Positions 15,512 to 23,760 of a stretch of 40,703 nt of DNA are shown in pieces. Each line of letters opens with the position of its first letter. Positions within the stretch are counted from its first letter, which is position 1. Below the pieces are notes generated by a model. It was not told the DNA's origin and searched no databases. It was given only the letters and a program-made list of their open reading frames with translations. The translations under genes and the position numbers were made by a program. Source of the stretch: Verrucomicrobiota bacterium (lineage in GTDB: Bacteria; Verrucomicrobiota; Verrucomicrobiia; Limisphaerales; UBA1100); the NCBI GenBank assembly GCA_028343615.1, contig JAOLZA010000021.1, forward strand, positions 1-40,703, read 5' to 3'.

Positions 15512-16276
15512 TTAAGATTCATCTACCTTGGTATCAGATAGTCTTCGCCAGCCAATCACAATGGTAGCCGCTACGAACATTAGCGGGACGAACCATTTAT
15601 CTACGGCAAACTCTTTCAAAGTAACCACCATGTTAGCAAGCGGATGGGTGAGGTGCACAATGAGTTGGCCCAATACTTTCCATAAGGATTGACCCTGCAA
15701 TTCCATTGAATTGGCCGTAGGCCAACCCGAGACAGGTATCCAATCCAAAATCAATTTCGCCAGAGCATAGACCACCCCAAGCATAAGAATAGGCATCAGG
15801 GTCACTGAAAGTTGTTTGCCGAAATGCTTTGGAATTGCGCGAGCCAAAGGGATTAATCCAAGGGTAATCAGACAATAGCCCACCCAGAGGACGGTGGAGA
15901 ATTTTGCCAGATTCCGGCCGGCAACGATCCAGCCCCGTCTGGCTTTCTCTCCACCTTCGTCCCAAGCTTTCTTGGCCTCATCATACGCTTCTTTTTTTTG
16001 TTCATACTTCTGTGTTATTTGGGCCTTCTCTTCAGCTGATTTGTATTCAGCACGATAATCCCGCTGCGGCAGTTCCGGTTTATCATAGGGTAGCCCGTAA
16101 CCCAAAAGCAGAGTTAATAATAAGAATAAGAGGAAAGCTCCGTGCCCGTAAGGCAACCCGTTCGGCCATAAGCCGCCGAAGACTAGCCCTGCTGGTGAAT
16201 CCGTTTTCACTTTGCTCTCCTCTTCAACCGAGCCGGACTGGCCAGAATCATCGGCTGATTTTTTCTTTGTCTCCAT
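15512..16276 (-). CDS. Multi-pass membrane protein, unknown
   Basis: A 254-residue protein. A charged N-terminus (1-42) is rich in Ser, Glu and Lys. Hydrophobic segments lie near 46-62 (GAFLLFLLLTLLLGYGL), 120-145 (FSTVLWVGYCLITLGLIPLARAI), 153-176 (LSVTLMPILMLGVVYALAKLILDWI) and 228-243 (FVPLMFVAATIVIGW), so about four membrane passes are likely. A charged helical stretch at about 72-112 (YRAEYKSAEEKAQITQKYEQ and following) may form a coiled coil outside the membrane. I do not recognise the family. It lies upstream of two coupled sulfatases on the same strand and may belong to that transcription unit. Confidence 0.65.
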   Translation of the reverse strand: METKKKSADDSGQSGSVEEESKVKTDSPAGLVFGGLWPNGLPYGHGAFLLFLLLTLLLGYGLPYDKPELPQRDYRAEYKSAEEKAQITQKYEQKKEAYDEAKKAWDEGGEKARRGWIVAGRNLAKFSTVLWVGYCLITLGLIPLARAIPKHFGKQLSVTLMPILMLGVVYALAKLILDWIPVSGWPTANSMELQGQSLWKVLGQLIVHLTHPLANMVVTLKEFAVDKWFVPLMFVAATIVIGWRRLSDTKVDES

Positions 16277-16359
16277 ACAGCTGCTCTAAGTACATGCGTC
16301 ATTTAGGAAAGAGGAATCAACCAGATTCTCTTAACAAGTTCCGAATAGCTTCGTATAAC

Positions 16360-16480
16360 GCGCAATTCGATATTTGTTGGGTTCAATACCCAAAACACAT
16401 CTCACTCTTTCCCTCACTATCCCAATTGGAGTCTGTGGGTTTATGGTATTTCTCTGATTGAGTTCAGAGGGGATTCAGAG
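16360..16480. repeat. Repeat A, copy 5 (3' part) with tail
   Basis: Carries the T-arm-like TTGGG-TTCAATA-CCCAA followed by AACACA, then a tail (CACTATCCCAATTGGAG) also seen after the copy at 5376-5474. It then passes through a diverged start module into repeat B copy 4. The upstream half of the element is not recognisable. Confidence 0.7.
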
Positions 16481-16550
16481 AATTAGTCGCGGAGATAACT
16501 GTGTGAGTTGTGTCGAGAGATGTGAGATCTCACGAGAGACTTGGGTCTCA
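16481..16550. repeat. Dispersed repeat B, copy 4
   Basis: AATTAGTCGCGGAGATAACT leads to GAGATCTCACGAGAGACTTG and GGTCTCA. The stem GAGATC/GGTCTC is kept although the central palindrome has changed. It lies 15 bp from the stop of the GDPD gene, in the same position as the other copies. Confidence 0.85.
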
Positions 16551-16564
16551 TCGTGATTTATGAT

Positions 16565-17953
16565 TTATCTGAGATGATCGGGTGGGTTATTGCGACCACC
16601 GGCACGTTTTGAAAGTTTGGCGGCCAGGTCGGGTCGGTCGGTCGTGATACTTTGAATCCCCCAACGCATTAGGCCCTCCATGATAACCGGGTCGTTGACC
16701 GTCCACGTCCACACGATCAGGCCACGCTTCTTCAGTTCTGCCAGCACCTCGGCTGATAGCATGTTGTAGTTCAGGTCGACCATGTTCGTATTACACTGTT
16801 TGGCTCTGCTGGCGATCCAGGCGGCCCTTTGGGAAGGCGAGCCCTTTAATTTCTCGCCCGACAACCAGGCGCAAGGGAGGCGGGGCTCCAATGCGCGAAC
16901 CTCCTTTACCACGGTTGCACTGAAAGCGATCACGGCGCACTGGTCGAGCATGCCGGCCGCGCGAACGGTTTCGACGACTCGTTTGGAGATGCCCTCCATC
17001 TTGATCTCGATTACCGCTTGGCAGCCGGAGCCCTTGAGTGTTTTGAGTGCCTCTTTGAGCGTCGGGACAGACTCGCCCGCGTAGCGTTGATCCTTCCAGG
17101 AACCAGCATCCATCTGGCGGAGTTGGGCAACCGTTAGTTCGGTTACCTTACCGATCCCGTCGGTTGTGCGATTAACGGTAGCGTCATGCATCAACACGAC
17201 TGGGCCGTCTTTAGCGGCATAGACATCGAATTCACAGCCGGTGGCCCCCGCTTCGATTGCCTTTTGAATTGCCACCAAAGTGTTTTCCGGTGCAACGGCC
17301 GAAAAGCCTCGGTGGGCGACCACCTCAAATGGCTTTAGATCTTTCTGGAGGATTTGCGGCGTGTCGGGCAGACGGCGGACTTTGAAATCTTCGAATTTGG
17401 CCATGCAGCCAGAAACCGACAAGCCAACGCAGCCCGTGTTACGGTCCATGCAGAAGGGACTCTCGACTAGCAGTTGACCATCGAGAAACCCCTGCACATT
17501 GCTACCTTGCACGACCACGCGGAGTTGCCGCGGTCGACCAATTTGTGAGTCTTTAACCGCACGAACACGCTGACGTACATCCCAGTGTTTGCTATCTTTC
17601 CGAACGGCGAATTCCGAGCCACTGTGACCGCTGGTCTTCAATCGTATAGGAAACTGCGACCAGGGCGTGGAGCCGTCACGAGCACCGCGAAATACGATTG
17701 CGAGCCAACGAGAGTTATTCTGCACCTTCAGGAATGTGGCGGTCACTTTGATTTCGTAGTTCTGCCAAGAATCTTCTCCGAACGTCACACGAGCCTCAGC
17801 ATTCATAGAGTCAACCGAAAGTATACCGTCAGCAAAGCGCCAGTTTCCAGCTGTGATTCGCCACTCGGTTGGCAATTGTTCAGCTCCATGCACATGTCCC
17901 AGCTGAAGGCAGAAGGAAAATACGGCGACAAAGAATATGAGGTTATTTTTCAT
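16565..17953 (-). CDS. Secreted glycerophosphodiester phosphodiesterase with N-terminal lectin-like domain
   Basis: A 462-residue protein: signal peptide (MKNNLIFFVAVFSFCLQLGHVHG), then a beta-rich domain of about 170 residues (28-195; EQLPTEWRITAGNWRFADG ... GCVGLSVSG ... FEDFKVRRLP). The latter resembles the concanavalin-like/DUF1080 fold. The C-terminal domain is a GDPD: VVAHRG (H214, R215), PENT (E223), E241-x-D243, then LMHD (H256) and TVNRTTDG. These are the two catalytic His and metal-binding acids of the family. It should hydrolyse glycerophosphodiesters from lipid head groups, releasing glycerol-3-phosphate outside the inner membrane. The binding domain may target it to a surface or polymer. 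The length is about 180 residues more than a plain GDPD. Repeats lie on both sides. Confidence 0.88.
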   Translation of the reverse strand: MKNNLIFFVAVFSFCLQLGHVHGAEQLPTEWRITAGNWRFADGILSVDSMNAEARVTFGEDSWQNYEIKVTATFLKVQNNSRWLAIVFRGARDGSTPWSQFPIRLKTSGHSGSEFAVRKDSKHWDVRQRVRAVKDSQIGRPRQLRVVVQGSNVQGFLDGQLLVESPFCMDRNTGCVGLSVSGCMAKFEDFKVRRLPDTPQILQKDLKPFEVVAHRGFSAVAPENTLVAIQKAIEAGATGCEFDVYAAKDGPVVLMHDATVNRTTDGIGKVTELTVAQLRQMDAGSWKDQRYAGESVPTLKEALKTLKGSGCQAVIEIKMEGISKRVVETVRAAGMLDQCAVIAFSATVVKEVRALEPRLPCAWLSGEKLKGSPSQRAAWIASRAKQCNTNMVDLNYNMLSAEVLAELKKRGLIVWTWTVNDPVIMEGLMRWGIQSITTDRPDLAAKLSKRAGGRNNPPDHLR

Positions 17954-18036
17954 GAAACATTAATCGAACTTCGATCCAATCGATTACTCGAAACCCTGCT
18001 CCTGACAACGACGAAGGGCAACCGTTTTCCGGGAAT

Positions 18037-18180
18037 CCACCATCCTGATTCAGAGAAGCTCAAAAGGACCCTCAATTCAATCCCACTGTTCTCCCCAATT
18101 CTCTGGAGAATCCCACACACCAACATCACTCTAGACATAGGAAGAACATTGAGAGAAATGGGGCTCTGTAGGGTTTTTGA
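18037..18180. repeat. Repeat A, copy 4 (5' part, internally deleted)
   Basis: Begins CCACCATCCTGATTCAGAGA and shares CAATCCCACTGTTCTCCCCA and CACACACCAACATCACTCTA with the other copies. About 35 bp containing the left inverted arm are missing, and the element ends before the T-arm part. It lies between the DUF1501 gene and the GDPD gene. Confidence 0.8.
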
Positions 18181-18190
18181 GTTAAATCAT

Positions 18191-19570
18191 CTAAAGTAGT
18201 TCTTCAATCGGATTTCCGGTGCTGGCAGGCACTGTGAATCCATCGCGGCCAAGTCGTGATGCGGGATTAATGTCCATTGCCGCGAAGAGTGTCGCCGTGA
18301 AATCCTCAAGGGATACCGGATTCGATTTAACGTAGGCTGCGTGTTTGTCCGATTCCCCGTAAACGCTTCCGCCCTGAATCCCCGCACCCGCAAGCATTGC
18401 GGAGTAGCATTGAGGCCAATGATTGCGGCCGATGCGCTTGGCGCCTTTGCTGATTTTTGGCGCACGGCCAAATTCGCCCACGAGCACGACCAGTGTCGAA
18501 TCAAGCAATCCTCTTTCGCGAAGATCCTCAATCAATGTTGCAACCGCCTGATCGGTTCGGGGCAGTGCAAATGGCAATCCGTTCCAGCCGTTCTCAAAAA
18601 TGCCCACGTCGGCGTTTCCATGCATGTCCCAAGTTTCAACACTGACAAATTTTTCGCCCTTGGCCAGGCCTGTCCACGCAGCGACATTGACCAGCCGCAC
18701 GTCTGCCTCAATTAAGCGGCGAGCGAGCAATAGGTTCTGGCCTAGGGGATTTCTACCATAGCGATCACGAACCCGGGCGCTTTCGTTTTCAATTTTGAAC
18801 GCTTCTCTAGCATCCTTGCCGTTCAGCAGATCAATAGATCTACGCTGGTGGGTTTCGAAGGAATCAAATTCCGATGTGCTTCCGACGGGAGAAAGTTGTT
18901 GCGCCGCTTCCAGAAGATTGCGACGCGTGTTCAGTTGCTGTGCCGAGACATCATCCGGCGCATCAAATGCGCGAACCCGAAAATTATCCGAAGCCGGGTT
19001 ATCATCATGGTTTTTCCCAATCAGCATTGGAGCATAAGCCATGCCTAAGTGGCCACCAGTCAAGTACGTGTGATCTGGAGGCGCTGCGCCTCCGCCAAAT
19101 TTCTGCAGCCACATATGATCTGGGATACTCGCCTTTGAGGGGCGCAGCTTTGCAATCATGGCGCCGAATGATGGGTCATTCGCTGCGGGTTGTGCACGAC
19201 CGGCGAGCAACATGGAGTTTGCCAGCTTGTGTTCCGCGACCTTGTGGGTCATCGAGCGAATGACCGCATACTGTTCCGACAACTTGGCCAATTTTGGCAT
19301 CAGTTCGCAAACGTGGAACCCCGGCGTTGCGGTTTTAATTGGTTTGTACGGTCCACGGATCTCCTGTGGTGCCCCCGGCTTCATGTCCCATGAATCCAGT
19401 TGGCTCAGTCCTCCGTATTGATGAATGAAGATACACGATTTGGCCGAGCGAAACGGCTTTTTGGACTCCTCAGCCAGAAGAAAATCCGGTAGCGACAACC
19501 CCAGTGCTCCAATGCCCCCGACCTGAAGCAATTGACGCCTTGAAAACCTGTTTTTTGTTATGTGATTCAT
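18191..19570 (-). CDS. Tat-exported DUF1501 protein
   Basis: A 459-residue protein. The N-terminus MNHITKNRFSRRQLLQVGGIGALGLSLPDFLLA has the twin-arginine motif (SRRQLLQ). The body has the DUF1501 blocks: CIFIHQYGGLSQLDSWDMKPGAP, IRGPYKPI, VIRSMTH and, near the end, LLDSTLVVLVGEFGRAPKI and GRNHWPQCYSAMLAGAGI. DUF1501 belongs to the alkaline-phosphatase/sulfatase-like superfamily and is abundant in Planctomycetes and Verrucomicrobia. It is often next to a cytochrome-type DUF1549/DUF1553 partner, which is absent here. The biochemical role is not established. ATG 19570 is preferred because 22 upstream codons precede the Tat signal. Downstream is a repeat A copy; upstream is a PQQ propeller. Confidence 0.9.
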   Translation of the reverse strand: MNHITKNRFSRRQLLQVGGIGALGLSLPDFLLAEESKKPFRSAKSCIFIHQYGGLSQLDSWDMKPGAPQEIRGPYKPIKTATPGFHVCELMPKLAKLSEQYAVIRSMTHKVAEHKLANSMLLAGRAQPAANDPSFGAMIAKLRPSKASIPDHMWLQKFGGGAAPPDHTYLTGGHLGMAYAPMLIGKNHDDNPASDNFRVRAFDAPDDVSAQQLNTRRNLLEAAQQLSPVGSTSEFDSFETHQRRSIDLLNGKDAREAFKIENESARVRDRYGRNPLGQNLLLARRLIEADVRLVNVAAWTGLAKGEKFVSVETWDMHGNADVGIFENGWNGLPFALPRTDQAVATLIEDLRERGLLDSTLVVLVGEFGRAPKISKGAKRIGRNHWPQCYSAMLAGAGIQGGSVYGESDKHAAYVKSNPVSLEDFTATLFAAMDINPASRLGRDGFTVPASTGNPIEELL

Positions 19571-19661
19571 GTGGTCGTTACTCACTCGGATACAAGATTC
19601 CTGCTGCAAGTTTAGCGACTCATCCTCATCAGGCAATTAAAACAATCATGACCATCTACAC

Positions 19662-21179
19662 TTATTTTCCTTTCCTAAATGCCCAGAGGAATTTTGCGCT
19701 GCGAACGTAAAGAGTATCGGTATCAAATGCGGGTGAGACATAGATAAAGTCGTTGAGCCTGGCCTGATGCACCACCTCCAGCTCGTCGCCGGCCTTCACT
19801 ACGGTGATTTGGCCGGGCTCGGAGGCGAGGTAGAGATGGCCGTTGGCGAGGATGGGGCTGGCGCTGTATTGGCCAGAGGCACCTAGGCGTTCGCTGTAAA
19901 GGGGCTTTCCGGAGGTAGCGTTCACTGCGGTGAGGATGCCGCCGCTACGGACCATGAACACGCGTCCTTCGTGCGCCAACGGCGAGGGAATTTCCGGGAT
20001 GCCGCGGTTGTGTTCCCAAGCGAGGTGCGTACTGGTGATATCGCCACGCCCGCCGGGCTTCACGGCAATAAGCAAGGGTTTGCCGTTGCCGTGTGAGAAA
20101 TTGGCCTTGAACTCCTCGCGCGTCCAATCGCCGTCGCGATTCTTGTCCAACCAGCCGAAGATGCCGTCCAGCCGGCGTGCGCGTTGCGGCGGGTCCTTAG
20201 GTAGCGGCATGCCGTAGCCGGGGTGTCCGTACGGTAACTCCGGGCGGAAGGGGAAAGTGAAGTGTCCGGTCATTTCCTTACGCTGCAATTTACCGTCCTT
20301 GTTTTGATCGAAATGGATCACTGACTTCCAAAACGGTTCCGGATCCACCTTGTCGTTGCCGCCGCCGCCACGGCGTGAGGCGGAGGCCAGAACCATGCCA
20401 TTGGCGACCACCGGCGCGGAAATCGTCTCGCGCGAAAACCCCGTCACGTGCCAAAGCTCTCGCCCGCCCGGTAGTGCGTAGCCACACAAGCGCCCGTTGC
20501 CCAACACCACCAACTCCGCCCCTTCGGAGTGGCGCAGAATAACAGGAGTGGACCAGCCGCTACGATGGAAGGGGCGCTGGGTTTCCCATTTGGTATCACC
20601 GTTTGCCTTGTTGATAGCGATAACCTTGGAACGGCTCAGTCGGCTGCGGGGCAGATTGTTATCATCATCCAAAACCAAAATGATGAGCTTTTCATACTCA
20701 ACAGGAGAAGATGACGTTCCGTAAAGTGTGCGCGGTACGGGTAACTTTTTTTGCCAAAGCTCCCTGCCGTCGTGGTCGTAGCACAGCATGCCAAACGAGC
20801 CGAAGTAGACATACACACGGCCCTTATCCACCACCGGCGTGGGCGCTGCGTGACTGCTGGCCTGATGCACACGTTCCAGCTGCGCCTCCGGCGCTTGGCG
20901 CTGCCAGAGCCGTTTGCCGGTAGCCTTGTCGAACGCCAGCGTGACCAGCCGCGAATCAACCACGCCAGTCAGGAAAAGCTTACCCCCCCACAATACTGGC
21001 GACGAGTGCCCCACCGGAACAGCCACTTTCCAGGTTGGCCGTGAGGGATCGAGATTCACTGGCGGCTTGGAGTTGACCGCTACGCCGGAGCCGTTCGGCC
21101 CACGAAACTGGTTCCACTCCGCGGTGGAAACGATTGGGGCAACCAGCAGCAAAATCAAAATGCCAATCCAATATCGCAT
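19662..21179 (-). CDS. Secreted PQQ-like propeller with inserted EF-hands
   Basis: A 505-residue protein with signal peptide MRYWIGILILLLVAPIVSTA and the family start EWNQFRGPNGSGV. Propeller motifs include LAFDKATGKRLWQ, YDHDGRELW and VIAINKANGDTKWE, then, late in the chain, GILTAVNATSGKPLY and GHLYLASEPGQITVV. Between the blades, about residues 285-370, sits an insert with two calcium-binding EF-hand loops: FDQNKDGKLQRKEM and LDKNRDGDWTREEF. A propeller interrupted by an EF-hand pair is a recurring architecture in PVC exported proteins; the insert may fix calcium-dependent assembly. Function otherwise unknown. By eye its GC content is clearly higher than that of the genes to its left. The sulfatase upstream ends 27 bp before its start, suggesting an operon. 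Confidence 0.88.
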   Translation of the reverse strand: MRYWIGILILLLVAPIVSTAEWNQFRGPNGSGVAVNSKPPVNLDPSRPTWKVAVPVGHSSPVLWGGKLFLTGVVDSRLVTLAFDKATGKRLWQRQAPEAQLERVHQASSHAAPTPVVDKGRVYVYFGSFGMLCYDHDGRELWQKKLPVPRTLYGTSSSPVEYEKLIILVLDDDNNLPRSRLSRSKVIAINKANGDTKWETQRPFHRSGWSTPVILRHSEGAELVVLGNGRLCGYALPGGRELWHVTGFSRETISAPVVANGMVLASASRRGGGGNDKVDPEPFWKSVIHFDQNKDGKLQRKEMTGHFTFPFRPELPYGHPGYGMPLPKDPPQRARRLDGIFGWLDKNRDGDWTREEFKANFSHGNGKPLLIAVKPGGRGDITSTHLAWEHNRGIPEIPSPLAHEGRVFMVRSGGILTAVNATSGKPLYSERLGASGQYSASPILANGHLYLASEPGQITVVKAGDELEVVHQARLNDFIYVSPAFDTDTLYVRSAKFLWAFRKGK

Positions 21180-21206
21180 CCCGCATATCGTGGCATCACA
21201 CGTGAT

Positions 21207-22808
21207 TTACTTCAACTGCTTCCGCACGAACTCAGGCACGCGCTGGTTGATGTTAATGCGCGGCCGTTCATTGGCAAGCTTGGGCCCCGGCGTGCTGCGG
21301 CCATTGGTGATTTGCTGACGCAAGAGAGCCACCATACGCGCCACACGCTTAGGCTCCTTCGCAGCGAGGTTGTGATCCTCGTGCGGATCGTCGGCCATGT
21401 TAAAGAGCTGCACGAAGGGGGCCTTGGCGATGTCCTTCCACGTGGGCGTCTTGCCAAATTCTTTGAGCTTCGCGCGCCATGCCTCATCCATGCCGGGTGT
21501 GTTACCATACCTGCCGTGAGAACCGCTGCCGGGGCACAGGCAAAGTTTCCAATCGCCATCTCGCACCACGAATGGGCCAATAGATTGCATCACCAGATTC
21601 TCGCGTGCACCCTTCGATTTGGGGTTCTTCAAGAGCGGCGCAAAACTAATGGAGTCAGGTGCCTGTTGCGGCGTGAGCTTGCCCCCGCTCAACTCAGCAA
21701 AGGTCGCCATGAGATCACACAAGCCCACCAGGGAATGATTTGTGCCACCGGCCTTAATCCCCTTTGGCCAATGGGCAATCAGCGGTACGCGAAGCCCCCC
21801 TTCATACACGCTAAATTTGTATCCTCGATGCGGCCCGCTGCAGTAGTGGCCCTTTTTCTCCAGTGACCTCATCTGGTTGGGGGTAGCCTTGAGAATATTG
21901 CCCGCATACGGCGCCGCGCCATGGTCGGAGGCAAAGAGCACCAGCGTGTTTTCGTACAGGCCGCGCTTTTTCAACGCGCCCAAAACACGCGCCACAGCGC
22001 TATCCACCTCCATCACAAAATCGCCGTACACTCCCAGCTTGCTTTTGCCCTGCCACGCCTTACCCGGGCTGGTGGGCGTATGCGGCGCGGTCAGCGCGAG
22101 AAACAAAAAGAAAGGGTTCTCCTCCTTCTGTTTGCCAATAAAAGTCTCCGCCTCGCGATAAAATGTCTCAATGACTTCGTGATCCTCAAAATCTTTTTCC
22201 GCCGGTCCCACGCGATTGAAGGCACTCCAGCCCTTCTGCGCCGTCACCTCGCCTTGCCAGATGTTGTTCCGCGCAAAGGCGTAGGGATACATATCCAATG
22301 AGCCGGGGAGAATAAAACTCTCATCAAACCCATGCTGCACCGGTCCCACCTTGAGCGGCTTGGTGTAGTCCACATTCGTGGGATCCTGCACCTTGCCATC
22401 TTTGGTCTCCATCACCGTGCCAAGATGCCACTTGCCCACATAGCCGGTGCGATACTTTGCCGCGCGCAACATCTTCCCCAAGGTGAAGGTATCCGTCCCA
22501 AACCGCGGCCCCAGAAAACCCCAAGACCCGCCTCGCTGCGGTGATCCGAAACGCCAAGGGTACCGCCCTGTCATGATCGCCACACGCGTAGGCACACACA
22601 CTGAGGCCTGCACATGAGCATCAGTAAAACGTAATCCACCCTTGGCCAACGTATCAATATTGGGCGTCTCAATCTGACACTGCTCCTCGCCATAACAGTT
22701 CACGTCGCCAATGCCCAAGTCATCCGCGAGAATAAAAACAATATTTGGCTGCGGAGCAGCGTGTAGGCCGAATGCTACCAGCCAGATAAATGTAAGTTGG
22801 AATCGCAT
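21207..22808 (-). CDS. Secreted sulfatase (type I, formylglycine)
   Basis: A 533-residue exported sulfatase: signal peptide MRFQLTFIWLVAFGLHAAPQ, metal ligands in IVFILADDLGIGDVNCYG (23-40), active-site C71-V-P-T-R75 before VAIMTGRYPWR. Later blocks are YVGKWHLGT, LVLFASDHGAAPY, SVYEGGLRVPLIAHWP and the C-terminal STPGPK. It is longer than the other sulfatases here through an insertion around residues 140-200 (the region with YPYAFARNNIWQGEV). The substrate is unknown. It shares the GC-rich composition of the following PQQ gene and is separated from it by 27 bp. A 61-bp gap divides it from an LRR lipoprotein. Confidence 0.92.
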   Translation of the reverse strand: MRFQLTFIWLVAFGLHAAPQPNIVFILADDLGIGDVNCYGEEQCQIETPNIDTLAKGGLRFTDAHVQASVCVPTRVAIMTGRYPWRFGSPQRGGSWGFLGPRFGTDTFTLGKMLRAAKYRTGYVGKWHLGTVMETKDGKVQDPTNVDYTKPLKVGPVQHGFDESFILPGSLDMYPYAFARNNIWQGEVTAQKGWSAFNRVGPAEKDFEDHEVIETFYREAETFIGKQKEENPFFLFLALTAPHTPTSPGKAWQGKSKLGVYGDFVMEVDSAVARVLGALKKRGLYENTLVLFASDHGAAPYAGNILKATPNQMRSLEKKGHYCSGPHRGYKFSVYEGGLRVPLIAHWPKGIKAGGTNHSLVGLCDLMATFAELSGGKLTPQQAPDSISFAPLLKNPKSKGARENLVMQSIGPFVVRDGDWKLCLCPGSGSHGRYGNTPGMDEAWRAKLKEFGKTPTWKDIAKAPFVQLFNMADDPHEDHNLAAKEPKRVARMVALLRQQITNGRSTPGPKLANERPRININQRVPEFVRKQLK

Positions 22809-22869
22809 GGATCGAAAAACCGTACAGGTTTGGCAGGAGAATCCAAATCGGTTGGTTTGGGTGAGCGGG

Positions 22870-23622
22870 CTAGTCTTTCTTATAGCTGTGGGTGATATTA
22901 CAATTGGGCAACACCTTCCTTAATTCAGCCGCACCCGCGTCGGTGATTTTGGTGAGCTGCAAGTAAAGTTTGGTGAGGTTCTGTAACTTGGCAATATCCC
23001 CGAGGCCCGCGTCGGTGATTTGGGTGCCGGTCAACCCAAGCTCTTCGAGCTGCTTCAACTTGGCCACTTCCTTGAGGCCCGCGTCGGTGATTTGGGTAGA
23101 GTGCAAGTAAAGCCCGACGAGCCTCTGCAACTTGGCCACCTCCTTGAGGCCCGCGTCGGTGATTTTGGTTTTGTCCAAGTCAAGCTTGGTGAGCTTCTGC
23201 AACTTGGCAATATCCTTGAGGCCCGCGTCGGTGATTTTTGTTTCGCTCAATGCAAGCCTTTCGAGCTTCTGCAAATTAGCCACCTCCTTAAGACCCGCGT
23301 CGGCGATTCGGGTGTAGTCCAAGATAAGCTCGGTGAGGTTCTGTAACTTGACCACCTCCTTGAGACCCGCGTCGGTGATTTGGGGGGGAGTCATCAAGTG
23401 AAGGTGAGTGACATTTTCCAAATCCGCCTCGGTGAGTTTGCCTTCAAGCTTCTTGAGTTCCTGCCGAATTGCCTTCTCTACAATGGGGTCGGCAATGAGC
23501 TTTTCGGGGATGGCTTTGGGCGAAGGCTTATTAGGATTTACCACGCCTGTATTGCCATCTTCCTTCTTCTTCCCACACCCCACCAACGCCACCACCGCAA
23601 TCATCAAGAGGAACTGCTTCAT
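22870..23622 (-). CDS. Leucine-rich-repeat lipoprotein
   Basis: A 250-residue lipoprotein: MKQFLLMIAVVALVGCGKK has lipobox LVGC with Cys16. After a polar linker and a helix (LIADPIVEKAIRQELKKLEGKLTEADL) there are about seven 24-residue repeats of the form ITDAGLKEVAKLQKLTKLDLDKTK. They end in a cap DAGAAELRKVLPNCNITHSY. This is the bacterial 24-residue LRR found in exported PVC proteins, probably a binding solenoid outside the cell or in the periplasm. ATG 23622 is chosen because it begins the lipoprotein signal. The upstream 50 bp and the signal-peptide region are nearly the same as those of the genes starting at 24885, 25705 and 27585. Confidence 0.88.
   Translation of the reverse strand: MKQFLLMIAVVALVGCGKKKEDGNTGVVNPNKPSPKAIPEKLIADPIVEKAIRQELKKLEGKLTEADLENVTHLHLMTPPQITDAGLKEVVKLQNLTELILDYTRIADAGLKEVANLQKLERLALSETKITDAGLKDIAKLQKLTKLDLDKTKITDAGLKEVAKLQRLVGLYLHSTQITDAGLKEVAKLKQLEELGLTGTQITDAGLGDIAKLQNLTKLYLQLTKITDAGAAELRKVLPNCNITHSYKKD
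22920..23385. repeat. Tandem 72-bp coding repeats (LRR)
   Basis: About six and a half copies of a 72-bp unit, each containing variants of CTTGGCCACCTCCTTGAGGC and CCGCGTCGGTGATTTGGGT. They encode the 24-residue LRR units. Units are much more alike at the DNA level than the protein fold needs, which points to recent unit duplication or conversion. Confidence 0.85.
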
Positions 23623-23668
23623 GCCCACCACCCTACGCCTCACCGACTCTAGTGTAAATGCTGCTAGG
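23620..23668 (-). repeat. Conserved leader, copy 1
   Basis: On the minus strand AGCATTTACACTAGAGTCGG, TGAGGCGTAGGGTGGTGGGC and ATG. The same block precedes the starts at 24885 and 27585 and, in part, 25705. It may hold promoter or translation signals; GGGTGG just before ATG is the only ribosome-binding-like stretch. Confidence 0.75.
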
Positions 23669-23760
23669 GGACGAAAACTGAAATATGCTATTTAAGGTTT
23701 CTTCTTTCCGACACCACAACCAGACCGTGCTGGAAAATTTCATTTATGTTTTTTTAACCC

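Noticed and set aside
1-18180. CRISPR array
   Set aside because: The repeats are dispersed by kilobases, long, diverged and without regular spacers; no cas genes are present.
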